From NCBI RefSeq assembly GCF_002563895.1, contig NZ_PDJB01000001.1, forward strand, positions 2,773,501 through 2,837,500: 64,000 bases of DNA. The letters are read 5' to 3'. Below, piece after piece: positions 48,115-57,323 of the stretch. The notes under the pieces are model-generated. The model had not been told where the DNA came from, ran no database searches, and worked only from the letters and a program-made list of their open reading frames with translations. This DNA is from Pseudomonas lurida. GTDB lineage: Bacteria; Pseudomonadota; Gammaproteobacteria; Pseudomonadales; Pseudomonadaceae. The position numbers and the translations under genes are program-made. Each line of letters opens with the position of its first letter. Within the stretch, counting starts at the first letter, position 1.

Positions 48115-48137
48115 GTAACTTACTAATCGTAACTTAC
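48115..48137. promoter_or_regulatory. Paired GTAACTTAC repeats, probable TetR operator
   Basis: GTAACTTAC occurs perfectly at 48115-48123 and 48129-48137, 14 bp apart, in the middle of the divergent promoter region. Each repeat is itself almost palindromic (GTAA.TTAC). Binding by the adjacent TetR is inferred. Confidence 0.6.
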
Positions 48138-48168
48138 GCCTAGGCTAACCCCAAAGGGAGTCAATGTC

Positions 48169-48768
48169 ATGCACGCACTCATCGTCGTGGCTCATCACGA
48201 CCCGCAATCCCTCACCCACAGCGTGGCGACGCAGGTGGCCGCCGGCCTCGCTGCCGCTGGCCATACCTTCGAAGTCGCCGACATTGCCGCCGAAGGCTTC
48301 GACCCGCGCTACACCGCCGCCGACCACGCGGTGCATCGCACCCGCGCCACGCCACCGGCCGACGTGCTGGCCGAGCAGGCCCGCATCGACCGCGCCGATG
48401 CGCTGGTGCTGGCGTTCCCGATTTACTGGTGGTCGCTGCCGGGCCTGCTCAAGGGCTGGATCGATCGCGTTTTCATCAACGGTTGGGCCATCGATTACGG
48501 CCCGGATACGCCGGTGGTGAAAAAATTGCAGCACTTGCAGGTGCATCTGCTGGCCCTGGGTGCGGCGGATGACGATGCGTTTGATCGACACGGCTATGCC
48601 AAGGCGATGCGCACGCAGATCGACTACGGGATCTTCGATTACTGCGGCGCGCAGGTGCTGACGTCGGCGTTGTTGCTGGAAACCGAAAGCGGCGGGGCAC
48701 AGGCGCATCTGGACAAGGCCAGGGCGCTGGGCGAAGGCTTGTTCGAGACGCAGGCAGTCGCGGGTTGA
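48169..48768 (+). CDS. NAD(P)H quinone oxidoreductase, flavodoxin-2 fold
   Basis: FMN/FAD-dependent reductase of 199 residues similar to the MdaB/KefF/NQO families. The N-terminal strand MHALIVVAHHDPQSLTHSVA carries the phosphate-binding loop, followed by the active-site segment FPIYWWSLPGLLKGWIDRVF. GGGAG precedes the ATG. Control by the divergent TetR suggests induction by electrophiles or quinones; this is inference. Confidence 0.88.
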   Translation: MHALIVVAHHDPQSLTHSVATQVAAGLAAAGHTFEVADIAAEGFDPRYTAADHAVHRTRATPPADVLAEQARIDRADALVLAFPIYWWSLPGLLKGWIDRVFINGWAIDYGPDTPVVKKLQHLQVHLLALGAADDDAFDRHGYAKAMRTQIDYGIFDYCGAQVLTSALLLETESGGAQAHLDKARALGEGLFETQAVAG

Positions 48769-48769
48769 T

Positions 48770-49159
48770 TCAACCGTCGCGGAACAGGTCGTGGGCGTCC
48801 AACAGGCGGTAGGCGATTTCCGGACGTTTCTCCATGCCCCGGCGGATGGCTGCCGGTATGGACTGGCGGGTCTTGCGGCACATGCCCGGCAGCTCGTCGA
48901 TCACGATCTGGATGCCGCGCATGCTCTTGACCTCGGTGTGGCCGGGGGCGACATGCACGCGGATGCCCAATAGCTCGTACATCCGCTGCTGCATGTGCTC
49001 CAGGTCTTGCAGGCTCTTGAGGTCTTCAAGCCGGTCGAGCAGTTTCTTCTCTTCCTGGCGCGTCAGGTTGAGGATGCGCAGGTCGGCACCGGGTGCTTGC
49101 AACAGTTGCTCACGGTCGCAGACGCACGCGCCGGGTGGGCAGGGTTGGCGAATTGTCAT
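48770..49159 (-). CDS. Conserved protein of unknown function
   Basis: 129 residues, soluble and highly charged, with a Cys-rich start (CPPGACVCDREQLL, residues 6-19). Next come a predicted helical hairpin (LTRQEEKKLLDRLEDLKSLQ) and a basic C-terminal half. I do not recognise a family. It lies 32 bp downstream of aroA on the same strand and may be co-transcribed with it. The three N-terminal cysteines could bind metal, but with only three clustered there this is speculative. Confidence 0.75.
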   Translation of the reverse strand: MTIRQPCPPGACVCDREQLLQAPGADLRILNLTRQEEKKLLDRLEDLKSLQDLEHMQQRMYELLGIRVHVAPGHTEVKSMRGIQIVIDELPGMCRKTRQSIPAAIRRGMEKRPEIAYRLLDAHDLFRDG

Positions 49160-49191
49160 GTGCAGTGCCTCCCCATTCCGACGCCGATCCT

Positions 49192-50448
49192 TTAATAGGT
49201 CAACTGAACCCCGAGACTGCCCAAGGCCTTCCAGTATTCAGGATAGGTCTTGGCCACGCAGTCAGGGTCCTGAATGCGGATCCCCGCGACTTTCAGCCCC
49301 GCCAGCGCAAAGCACATGGCGATGCGATGGTCGGCGTGGGTGTCGATCAGCGCGTTGCACACGGTACCCGCCAGGGCCGGATCGCTGGCCACCAGCAGGT
49401 CGTCGCCTTCGATGGTCGCCAGGCCGGGACGTATCTCGTTCAGGCCATCATGCAGGGCCTGGACGCGGTCACACTCCTTGACCCGCAGGTTGGCCAGCTC
49501 GGTGAAGCGCACCGGGGTGTTGTTGAACGCGGCGAGCACCGCCAAGGTCGGGATGGCGTCCTGCATCTGCGAGCCTACGACTGTGGCTTGCATGTTCGGG
49601 AACTGCGCGATCACCGCCTGGGCCTTGGCGTCCGGCTGGGTGAAGTCTTGCGCGGCCACGCCGATATCGATTCGACCACCGGTCAGCACTTCGGCGGCCC
49701 ACAGGTAGGTGGCGGCAGAGGCATCTGGCTCGATCAAGTAATCATGGGCGGTGTAGCCGGTCGGGGCGACGCGCCAGGTGGTGTCGTTGACGGCTTCAAC
49801 CTGGGCGCCGAAGGCACGCATGCAATCGAGTGTCAGGTCGACATAGCCACGGGCACCGATGTCCTTGCCGGTCAGCGCCACTTCGATCGGCGCTTCGCCG
49901 CAGGCCGCGAGCATCAGCAGGGCCGACACGTATTGGCTGGACAAGCCGCCGTCGATCTCGAAGCGCTTGGCTTTGATCTTGCCCACGCCGTTCACGGTGA
50001 CCGGTGGGCAACCGGTGGGGCTGGCGACCTGGATACCGTTCTGGCCGAGTGTTTCGAGCAGCGGCCCGATCGGGCGTTTTTGCATGTAGTCATCGCCGTC
50101 CAGCACCACGGTGCCTTCAACGGTGGCCACGGCGGCGGTGAGGAAGCGCATGGCGGTGCCGGCATTGCCGAGGAACAGTGGCTGCGCCGGCAGGTGCAGT
50201 TTGCCGTGGCCGGTGACCACGAAGGTGGTGTCGTCGGGTTCGTCGATGGTCACGCCCATTTGGCGCAGGGCCACCGACATATGGCGTGTATCATCGCTCT
50301 TCAGGGCGCCGCTGAGACGGCTGGTGCCCTTGGCCAGGGCTGCCAGCAACAGGGCGCGGTTGGTAATGGATTTGGAGCCGGGGGGCGCGACCTTGCCATT
50401 GAGGGGGAAGTTGGGCGGTGTAACGGTCACGGTTTTCTGCGAACTCAA
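49192..50448 (-). CDS. aroA: 3-phosphoshikimate 1-carboxyvinyltransferase (EPSP synthase), stand-alone
   Basis: Shikimate-pathway enzyme joining shikimate 3-phosphate and PEP. The 418 residues are E. coli-like (class I): PPGSKSITNR (Lys26 = E. coli K22), LFLGNAGTAMRFL, DAIPTLAVLA (catalytic Asp), VKECDR, DHRIAMCF and AKTYPEYW. The residue equivalent to E. coli Pro101 is Phe102. The start is probably TTG 50448, with AGGAG 9 bp upstream; an in-frame TTG at 50469 would enclose that site. Many Pseudomonas carry EPSP synthase fused to prephenate dehydrogenase elsewhere, so this may be a second enzyme; that copy cannot be checked here. Confidence 0.93.
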   Translation of the reverse strand: MSSQKTVTVTPPNFPLNGKVAPPGSKSITNRALLLAALAKGTSRLSGALKSDDTRHMSVALRQMGVTIDEPDDTTFVVTGHGKLHLPAQPLFLGNAGTAMRFLTAAVATVEGTVVLDGDDYMQKRPIGPLLETLGQNGIQVASPTGCPPVTVNGVGKIKAKRFEIDGGLSSQYVSALLMLAACGEAPIEVALTGKDIGARGYVDLTLDCMRAFGAQVEAVNDTTWRVAPTGYTAHDYLIEPDASAATYLWAAEVLTGGRIDIGVAAQDFTQPDAKAQAVIAQFPNMQATVVGSQMQDAIPTLAVLAAFNNTPVRFTELANLRVKECDRVQALHDGLNEIRPGLATIEGDDLLVASDPALAGTVCNALIDTHADHRIAMCFALAGLKVAGIRIQDPDCVAKTYPEYWKALGSLGVQLTY

Positions 50449-50584
50449 GGTACAAGGCTCCTGATTCAAGGCAAGGTGGGACGGAGTGGCCGACGGGCGG
50501 ACTTGAATAATCGGGTATAGACGCTGTGCTTGTCGAGCTTGGGGGCGTTGTCGCTGATATTTATTGGGTGTACGTCGATCTGAC

Positions 50585-50609
50585 GGTGGGCGCTGGCTTG
50601 CCTGCGATG
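50585..50609. repeat. Solitary REP half
   Basis: GTGGGCGCTGGCTTGCCTGCGATGG is a single left-type REP without its inverted partner nearby. The 50449-50742 gap holds no gene that I can support. Confidence 0.6.
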
Positions 50610-50742
50610 GCGGTCTTCGGGTCGCTGTCGAATTCCGGCCAGCGTGTTTGTTTGATGGGGCGCCTCAGATCAAGATCTACAGCACTCAGGTCTGACAGCC
50701 GGCCTGAGTGGTTCGGGCAAAAGCCGGGACGTCCTGCAGCCT

Positions 50743-51297
50743 TTATCGCTTTGCCAACCAATAATCATGCAGCGCCCGCGCTGCCGGTTCGAGTTCGCTG
50801 ACGCGCTGCTGGTGTGCTTGCACGTCCAGGTTGGCGGGCAGTTCGAAGTTGTCCTGCTCGGCGCACCAGGAGATTTTTTCCAGAAGCGCCGCCTGTTCTG
50901 CCGGCAGTTCCGGCCAGCTGCCGATGGCTGCGCCGCGGATGTAGCCAAAGCACCATTCTTCGGCCAGGGTGACGGTCTGGCCCTGATGTTCGGTTTCGTC
51001 GAAACGAGCCTTGAAGCCTTGGGCGTTGGTGGCCAGTTGGCTTGCCACGGTGTTGAGGTGGCGCACGCACAGTTCGAGGAAACTTTGTGCTTCGTCCATG
51101 TTGTCCCACTCCGGGTTCTGGCCGCCCCAGATCGCCGGGAACCACTCAGCCACGTCCACCTGGGCCGGGCTGGACACCAGTGCGGTGAAGTAGCCGTCGA
51201 GTTCGGCCAGGTTCAGCACCGAGTGGTCGTCGCCGTACTTGAGCAGGGTGTTTTCGATGAATTCGAATTCGGCCGGGGTGAGGGGCTGGGCGTGCAT
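50743..51297 (-). CDS. UPF0149/YecA-like protein
   Basis: 184 residues matching the UPF0149 family (MHAQPLTPAEFEFIENTLLK; LAELDGYFTALVSSP, residues about 29-44; EEWCFGYIRGA), without the C-terminal SEC-C zinc motif found in some members. ATG 51297 is preferred over 51303 because AAAGG then lies 8 bp away instead of 2 bp. The function is unknown. Confidence 0.85.
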   Translation of the reverse strand: MHAQPLTPAEFEFIENTLLKYGDDHSVLNLAELDGYFTALVSSPAQVDVAEWFPAIWGGQNPEWDNMDEAQSFLELCVRHLNTVASQLATNAQGFKARFDETEHQGQTVTLAEEWCFGYIRGAAIGSWPELPAEQAALLEKISWCAEQDNFELPANLDVQAHQQRVSELEPAARALHDYWLAKR

Positions 51298-51394
51298 GGG
51301 CATATCCTTTAAACGTCGAGCGCCGCGAAAGGGGCGGCTTAAAGCGCGAAGGATGGCGTGTGTGCAGGGTTTAATCCAGCTTTTTGCGGCGTTT

Positions 51395-52642
51395 TTACGT
51401 GCTCCGCTGGCACAGCTTGCTGACGCAGGCTGAACCCACTACCGCAAGGATGATCGGCACCAGGAAGTCATGGTCGATGCGCGTGAATTCCGCCACCAGC
51501 ACAATTGCGGTCAGCGGCATGCTCATGCTGGCGGCAAGGAAGGCCGCGGCGCCGATGATCGCAAACGCGCCGAGGGGTACACCTGGCCATGCCAGGCTCC
51601 AGGCGCCACCCAGGATGATTGCCAGCAGCGCACCGATGGCCAGGCCGGGGGTGAGCAGTCCGCCTTCGGCGCCGGCACGCAGGCTGCTGGTGGTGATCAG
51701 CACCTTGACCACCAACAGCAGCGCGGCCAGGCCAATCGTCAGTTCACTGTCGAAACCCAGTTGCGCCGGGCCTTTGCCATTGCCGAGGATTTGCGGCAAC
51801 AGCATCGCCAGGCCGCCGATGAACGTGAAGTTGATCAACGCCAGCACCGGCAGGCGCCAGCCGCGTGCGGCGCGTGCCCTCGCAGCGCCGGCCAGGCGAG
51901 TAAAACCATAGGCGGCCAGCCCAAACACAGGGCCGCACACCACCGCCCAGGTGATCAGCGCCGGGCTCAGCACAAAATGCGGCACTGCGTATTGCGACTC
52001 CGCCCCCAGACCGATCCACGCCACCGCCGCGCCAATCGCCGAGGTGGCCAACGCTATCAGCGCCGCCGGCCAACTGAACGCGCCCACCAGCACCTCCAGC
52101 ACGAACACCGCGCCGCCCAACGGCACGTTGTAGACCGCCGCGAGGCCCGCGCCGGCACCACAAGCGACGATCAACCGGTGGTGGTCCGGGGTCAACCGTG
52201 CGCGCTGGGACAGCCAGCTGCCGGCCAGCGCGCCAACTTCCCGTGGCGCCACTTCGCGGCCCAGGGGCGAGCCAAGGGCCACGGTGATGATCTGCAGCAA
52301 GGCGTGGGCGAGGGTGGTCTTGGGCGGCATGATCGGCGTCTCTTCGGACACTGCCTGCTTGATGCTCACCAGCGGCCGGCCGTAGCGGTAAAGCGCCCAC
52401 CAGCCAAGGCCGGCTAACAATCCGCACACCACCAGCACCGCCAAGCGCCGTTCGGGCGCGGCGGCCGTCACCCCCCATAGAAAGGTTTCATGGCTGACCA
52501 GGCTGTCGAGGCTGTAGCCATACGCCAGGTGCTGGACGCCATGCAGCAGCAGCGCCAGCAGCATGCCGCCGAGGCCGGCGCCAATGCCGGTGAGCACGAC
52601 CACCAGGGCCAGAATCAATGATGAACGGAACGTGGACGGCAT
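51395..52642 (-). CDS. ClC-family chloride channel/antiporter
   Basis: Membrane protein of 415 residues with about ten to twelve helical segments. Characteristic ClC parts are SPLGREVAPREVGALAGSWL, which carries the gating glutamate (GREGP in E. coli, here GREVAP), and GGLLTPGLAIGALL (GGIFAP-like). The first ion-selectivity motif GSGIP is not recognisable (EETPIMPP in its place), suggesting altered ion specificity as in other divergent bacterial subgroups. There is no CBS domain. Confidence 0.87.
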   Translation of the reverse strand: MPSTFRSSLILALVVVLTGIGAGLGGMLLALLLHGVQHLAYGYSLDSLVSHETFLWGVTAAAPERRLAVLVVCGLLAGLGWWALYRYGRPLVSIKQAVSEETPIMPPKTTLAHALLQIITVALGSPLGREVAPREVGALAGSWLSQRARLTPDHHRLIVACGAGAGLAAVYNVPLGGAVFVLEVLVGAFSWPAALIALATSAIGAAVAWIGLGAESQYAVPHFVLSPALITWAVVCGPVFGLAAYGFTRLAGAARARAARGWRLPVLALINFTFIGGLAMLLPQILGNGKGPAQLGFDSELTIGLAALLLVVKVLITTSSLRAGAEGGLLTPGLAIGALLAIILGGAWSLAWPGVPLGAFAIIGAAAFLAASMSMPLTAIVLVAEFTRIDHDFLVPIILAVVGSACVSKLCQRST

Positions 52643-52834
52643 AAACGGCTCCAGGCTGTGGCCCAGAGTGTATAACCGATAATCCGGGGCTCCTGGATGA
52701 AATGTATCGGCCTGCCCCGAACCACGCGCTCATACCATCGCGTTACTGTTGCCCGTCCCGTTTTTGGCCGATGTGCCGTTGCGCTCCCTTGTTATAGTTC
52801 GGGCCTTATCACTCGCCAGTCAGGGATCACTGCC

Positions 52835-53647
52835 ATGTCCGAATACCAAGCTTTCGTCGTCGAACTCGCCGGCAACGTTGCCCATGTGCAGATCAACCGC
52901 CCGGAAAAGATCAACGCGATGAACGCGGCGTTCTGGACCGAAATCATCGACATCTTCCAATGGGTCGAAGACACCGACGCTGTCCGCGCCGTGGTCCTCA
53001 GCGGGGCCGGCAAGCATTTCTCCTCTGGCATCGACCTGATGATGCTGGCCTCGGTGGCCAATGAGTTTGGCAAGGACGTCGGCCGCAATGCGCGCCTGCT
53101 GCGTCGCAAGATTCTTGAGCTGCAAGCCTCGTTCAATGCCGTCGACAACTGCCGCAAGCCGGTGCTGGCGGCGATCCAGGGTTACTGCATCGGCGGTGCC
53201 ATCGACCTGATCAGCGCCTGTGACATGCGCTACGCCGCTGAAGGCGCACAGTTCTCGATCAAGGAAATCGACATCGGCATGGCCGCCGATGTTGGCACCC
53301 TGCAGCGCCTGCCGCGCATCATCGGTGACGGCATGCTGCGTGAACTGGCCTACACCGGTCGCCAGTTCGGCGCCGACGAAGCGCGCAGCATTGGCCTGGT
53401 CAATCGTGTCTATCCCGATCAGGACAGCCTGTTGGCCGGCGTGATGGAAATCGCCCACGACATCGCCGCCAAATCGCCGATTGCGGTGACCGGCACCAAG
53501 GCCATGATCAGCTACATGCGTGACCATACAGTCAATGATGGCTTGGAATACGTTGCCACCTGGAACTCGGCTATGTTGCAATCCAACGACCTGCGCGTGG
53601 CCATCGCGGCCCACATGAGCAAGCAGAAACCCGAATTCGTGGATTGA
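52835..53647 (+). CDS. Crotonase, delta(3,5)-delta(2,4)-dienoyl-CoA isomerase type
   Basis: 270 residues starting [20 protein letters not shown]. The oxyanion-hole segments [10 protein letters not shown] and [19 protein letters not shown] are present. So is [25 protein letters not shown], whose Glu and Asp match the catalytic E/D pair of dienoyl-CoA isomerases rather than the two Glu of enoyl-CoA hydratase. It would act in beta-oxidation of odd-position unsaturated fatty acids. It ends 5 bp before nudC. Confidence 0.88.
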   Translation: MSEYQAFVVELAGNVAHVQINRPEKINAMNAAFWTEIIDIFQWVEDTDAVRAVVLSGAGKHFSSGIDLMMLASVANEFGKDVGRNARLLRRKILELQASFNAVDNCRKPVLAAIQGYCIGGAIDLISACDMRYAAEGAQFSIKEIDIGMAADVGTLQRLPRIIGDGMLRELAYTGRQFGADEARSIGLVNRVYPDQDSLLAGVMEIAHDIAAKSPIAVTGTKAMISYMRDHTVNDGLEYVATWNSAMLQSNDLRVAIAAHMSKQKPEFVD

Positions 53648-53652
53648 CCGAC

Positions 53653-54486
53653 ATGACCCCAGGCTGGATTACTACAACGCTGCTGGACAACGAAACCCCC
53701 GGCGGCTGGGCCGTTGCCCGTAGCCGCGACGGCTTTTTGCATGACACCAATGGCCCGCTGTTCCCCCGGGAATGGCTCAAGCGCCAAGACCTGTCGGTGT
53801 TTGCCGAACACGGTATCGGCCACCTCGACGGTGAGCCGGTGTACCTGCTGGAACTCGACTCCGCCGGTGAGGTGCCAGGCTGCAGTTGGCAAGGCCTGCG
53901 GGGCTTCATGCTGCAAGGCGATCACACCCTGTACAAAGTGCTGGGTTACGCCGCGCAGATTGGCACCTGGGCACGGGAGCATCGGTTTTGCGGCAGTTGC
54001 GGCCAGGCCATGGTCCAGGTGCCACGTGAACGCGCGATGTATTGCCAGGCCTGTGACCTGCGCAGCTACCCACGAATCTCGCCGAGCATGATCGTGCTGG
54101 TGACCCGTGGCGACGAGATCCTGCTCGCGCGTTCGCCACGCTTTGTCACGGGGGTGTACAGCACGCTGGCAGGGTTTGCAGAGCCGGGTGAGTCGGCCGA
54201 AGACTGCCTGATCCGCGAGGTACGCGAGGAGGTGCAAGTGGAGGTCAAGAACATCCAGTACATGGGCAGCCAGTGCTGGCCGTTCCCTCATTCGATGATG
54301 CTCGGCTTCCATGCCGAGTACGCCGGTGGCGACATCGTGCCCCAGGCCGACGAGATCGAGGACGCGCAGTGGTTCAACATCCACGACCTGCCGCCATTGC
54401 CGGCGCCACGCTCGATTGCGCGTTACCTGATCGATCTCTACCTGGCCCGTCGATTAGGCCACGCTGAACCAGTGTTGCCAGGCTAG
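53653..54486 (+). CDS. nudC: NAD+ diphosphatase / RNA decapping Nudix hydrolase
   Basis: Hydrolyses NADH to NMNH and AMP and removes NAD caps from RNA. The 277 residues carry a zinc ribbon C113-x2-C116...C131-x2-C134 and a Nudix box starting [20 protein letters not shown] (about 174-196). The NudC signature reads SQCWPFPHS (206-214); most NudC have Pro in place of the Cys. ATG 53653 is preferred over TTG 53644. The 3' end overlaps the convergent TSUP gene by 33 bp. Confidence 0.94.
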   Translation: MTPGWITTTLLDNETPGGWAVARSRDGFLHDTNGPLFPREWLKRQDLSVFAEHGIGHLDGEPVYLLELDSAGEVPGCSWQGLRGFMLQGDHTLYKVLGYAAQIGTWAREHRFCGSCGQAMVQVPRERAMYCQACDLRSYPRISPSMIVLVTRGDEILLARSPRFVTGVYSTLAGFAEPGESAEDCLIREVREEVQVEVKNIQYMGSQCWPFPHSMMLGFHAEYAGGDIVPQADEIEDAQWFNIHDLPPLPAPRSIARYLIDLYLARRLGHAEPVLPG

Positions 54487-55233
54487 GCGCACCGTCAGGC
54501 CGAGGACCACGGTGATGAATACCGGGCGAATGAATTTGGCGCCGCCGCTGATCGCGCTGCGTGCGCCGAAGAACGCGCCACACATCACTGACACGCCCAT
54601 GGCCAGGCCGACGATCCAGTCCACCGAACCGTTGAAGATAAACACCGACAGCGCCGCCGCGTTGCTGACGAAGTTCATGCTGCGCGCCACGCCGCTGGCC
54701 TTGACCAGGTCGATAGGGTGCAGCAGCATCGTGCTGACGGTCCAGAACGCCCCAGTGCCAGGCCCCGCCACGCCATCGTAGAAGCCCAGGCCGAAGCCCT
54801 GGGTGGATTGCCACTTCTTCTTGATCGGTGCATCGGCATCCAGCGGCGCCTTGGGCGTGCCACCGAACAGCAGGTACACGCCGCAGGCGAACACGATCAC
54901 CGGCAGCATCTTGTTCAGGGTTTCAGCCGGCAGGTAGTGCGCGACCACCGCGCCAGCCAGTGCGCCCACCAGCGTACCGACGATGGCGTGCACCCACTGG
55001 CGCGGGTGGAACAGCTTGCGGCGATAGAAGGTAAAACTGGCCGTGGCCGAACCGAAGGTGGAACTGAGCTTGTTGGTACCCAGTACCAGGTGCGGCGGCA
55101 TGCCGGCGGTGAGCAAGGCGGGGGTGGTGAGCAGGCCGCCGCCACCGGCGATGGCGTCGATGAAACCGGCGATAAAGGCGACAACCGCCAGGATGGCAAG
55201 GGTGGTGAGGTCTACGCTGAGTTCGAAGGGCAT
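54454..55233 (-). CDS. TSUP-family permease (TauE/SafE)
   Basis: Inner-membrane protein of 259 residues with about seven to eight hydrophobic segments. The N-terminal [22 protein letters not shown] and the later [20 protein letters not shown] form the paired repeats of sulfite exporter TauE/SafE proteins. The substrate is probably a sulfur-containing anion but unproven. It overlaps nudC tail to tail. Confidence 0.9.
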   Translation of the reverse strand: MPFELSVDLTTLAILAVVAFIAGFIDAIAGGGGLLTTPALLTAGMPPHLVLGTNKLSSTFGSATASFTFYRRKLFHPRQWVHAIVGTLVGALAGAVVAHYLPAETLNKMLPVIVFACGVYLLFGGTPKAPLDADAPIKKKWQSTQGFGLGFYDGVAGPGTGAFWTVSTMLLHPIDLVKASGVARSMNFVSNAAALSVFIFNGSVDWIVGLAMGVSVMCGAFFGARSAISGGAKFIRPVFITVVLGLTVRLAWQHWFSVA

Positions 55234-55308
55234 TGGCTGGGCTTATTATTGGCAGGGCGCTAAGCGAAAGGCCGCCATCTTACTCGTCCGCTATACGCAA
55301 ATCCAAAT

Positions 55309-55334
55309 GTGGGAGCGGGCAAGCCCGCTCCCAC
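55309..55334. repeat. Minimal REP palindrome
   Basis: A perfect inverted repeat with 12-bp arms, GTGGGAGCGGGC and GCCCGCTCCCAC, separated only by AA. This is a REP pair whose central spacer is missing. It lies between pcs and the TSUP gene and may also act as a transcript 3' stabiliser. Confidence 0.85.
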
Positions 55335-55348
55335 AGGGTTAACCGCGA

Positions 55349-56068
55349 TCAGCCGTGACGTTTTTCCAGCCACTCCAGCGCCGTGCGCCAGATACAGATC
55401 CCCAGGAAGTACGCCGACATCAGCGACCACAACCCAAACGTCCAGGGGTTGGTATTCGGGTGGTCCACCACCATCAAGAAACTGCACAGCAACCAGATGG
55501 TGGTCACGGCGATGTTGATTGGCATAAAGCGCTTCACCCGGAACGGATGCAGGAACTTCATCGGCGTCACGGTCAGCAGCGCCAGGCCAATCACGGTGAG
55601 CAAGGTGACCCAGGCTTCCGGCTGGATGATATAGACGCACAGCGCAACCACGTTCCACGCGGCGGGGAAACCGACGAAGTAGTTGTCCTTGCTCTTCATG
55701 TTCACGTTGCAGAAGCAAAACAGTGACGACACCAGGATCACCGAGACGGTAAACAGGTGGGTGAAGTCCGGCAGATCGATATAGCGATAGATGAACAGTG
55801 CCGGAATAAACACGTAGGTGAGGTAATCGATCACCAGGTCCAGCACCGAGCCATCGAAGCTCGGCAATACCGTGCTGACATTCACCCGTCGCGCCAGCGA
55901 GCCATCGACACCGTCCACCACCAGCGCCAGGCCCAGCCACAGCAGGCAGGCCTTGGGTGAGTTTTCCAGCAGCGCCAGGGTGGCCAGGAAGGCCAAGACC
56001 ACGCCGGTGGCGGTAAAGCCGTGGGCGCCCCAGGCTTTGAGTCTGGCTACATGCAGGGTCGATATCAC
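55349..56068 (-). CDS. pcs: Phosphatidylcholine synthase
   Basis: Membrane CDP-alcohol phosphatidyltransferase condensing choline with CDP-diacylglycerol, which lets the cell make phosphatidylcholine directly from host or plant choline. The 239 residues have about eight helices. The modified family motif DGx2AR-x12-G-x3-D-x3-D is seen (D55, A59-R60, G73, D77, D81), the spacing typical of Pcs rather than PgsA. GTG 56068 is the start, with GGAGA upstream. Confidence 0.93.
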   Translation of the reverse strand: MISTLHVARLKAWGAHGFTATGVVLAFLATLALLENSPKACLLWLGLALVVDGVDGSLARRVNVSTVLPSFDGSVLDLVIDYLTYVFIPALFIYRYIDLPDFTHLFTVSVILVSSLFCFCNVNMKSKDNYFVGFPAAWNVVALCVYIIQPEAWVTLLTVIGLALLTVTPMKFLHPFRVKRFMPINIAVTTIWLLCSFLMVVDHPNTNPWTFGLWSLMSAYFLGICIWRTALEWLEKRHG

Positions 56069-56217
56069 GGGCGGTTCTCCAAAAGGTGAAACAGGGCAGC
56101 CGACAACGTGACGCCGTCGAGTCTGGCCGAGGAATGCAGGTATCGACCGGGAAGAGGGTAAGAAGGTTCACCACCCCGGTGTATCACTTAGCGTAGCAAG
56201 CGTAGGACGTTTCGGCA

Positions 56218-57132
56218 TCAACCCTGGCGGAACACCAATGCCTTTAAGCCACTTTGTGCGTCGATATCCGGAAATTCCGGTGGGTTTTCCAAGCGCTCCA
56301 CGAAGCGCAGGCCGGGTGCTTCGCGGGTGACGCCGTCGATCAGGAAATCTTCGCCGAAGGCCGGGTCGTTCATGCAGGCCAGCACGGTGCCCCGTGGCGT
56401 GAGCAGATCCGGCAGGCGGCGCAGCACCCGCTGGTAGTCCTTTGTCAGCAGGAAGCTGCCTTTCTGAAAGGACGGCGGGTCGATGATCACCAGGTCGTAG
56501 GGGCCGCTGTTGGTTACCTTGGCCCAGGACTTGAACAGGTCGTGGCCCAGGAAACTGACCTTGCCCAGGTCATGACCATTGAGGCGATGGTTGTCGCGGC
56601 CACGACTCAGGGCGCCGCGGGCCATGTCCAGGTTCACCACATGGTCGGCGCCGCCTTCGATGGCCGCCACGGAAAAGCCGCAGGTGTAGGCAAACAGGTT
56701 GAGCACCCGCTGGCCCTTTGCCTGGTCGCGCACCCAGTTGCGCCCGTAGCGCATGTCGAGGAACAGCCCGCTGTTCTGTTTTTTACCCAAGTCGATCAGG
56801 TAGCGCAGGCCGCCTTCGGTGATCGTCAGCTCGTCGACGGGCTCGCCCACCAGCCACTCGGTGGTGCTTTGCGGCAGGTAGCGATGTTGCAGGGCGACGG
56901 TGTAACTGCCGAACTGGGTGTGCAACAGCTGTTTCAAGGCTTGCAGCTGCGCAGCGTCGGGCTCCTTGAACAACGACACCAGCAGCACGCCTTGCAACCA
57001 GTCCACTGTGAGTTGCTCCAGGCCTGGCCAGCAACGGCCACGGCCATGGAACAAGCGCCGGGTTTCAGCTGGTGGGGTAGCCAGGGCGGTCAGCAAGTGG
57101 GTATGCAGGGTGGCGAGTGCGTCTGGGGTCAT
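56218..57132 (-). CDS. RlmI-like class I SAM-dependent methyltransferase
   Basis: 304 residues. The second half is a Rossmann methyltransferase: VLNLFAYTCGFSVAAIEGGA as the SAM loop and IIDPPSFQKGSF with the DPPSF catalytic/SAM motif. The preceding FLDMRYGRNWVR and YLIDLGKKQNSGL are typical of the RlmI/RlmK-like rRNA cytosine/guanine methyltransferase group. The N-terminal PUA domain of RlmI is absent. The substrate is unproven. Confidence 0.88.
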   Translation of the reverse strand: MTPDALATLHTHLLTALATPPAETRRLFHGRGRCWPGLEQLTVDWLQGVLLVSLFKEPDAAQLQALKQLLHTQFGSYTVALQHRYLPQSTTEWLVGEPVDELTITEGGLRYLIDLGKKQNSGLFLDMRYGRNWVRDQAKGQRVLNLFAYTCGFSVAAIEGGADHVVNLDMARGALSRGRDNHRLNGHDLGKVSFLGHDLFKSWAKVTNSGPYDLVIIDPPSFQKGSFLLTKDYQRVLRRLPDLLTPRGTVLACMNDPAFGEDFLIDGVTREAPGLRFVERLENPPEFPDIDAQSGLKALVFRQG

Positions 57133-57323
57133 CGTTAAACGTCAGTCATTGAGCGGGCGGCATTTTAAACACAATTGCGAGAGCAGCGGGTGCTTGAGCA
57201 CAACGTGCTGGGAAAAGACCGATTGGCAGTGATTCATGCTCAAAATTCAGTATTCGGCGCCTGATAACAGGCAAAAAATCCTTCAGTGCCGACATAAACT
57301 GGAAAAAAAGCCCGGAGGTGCCC

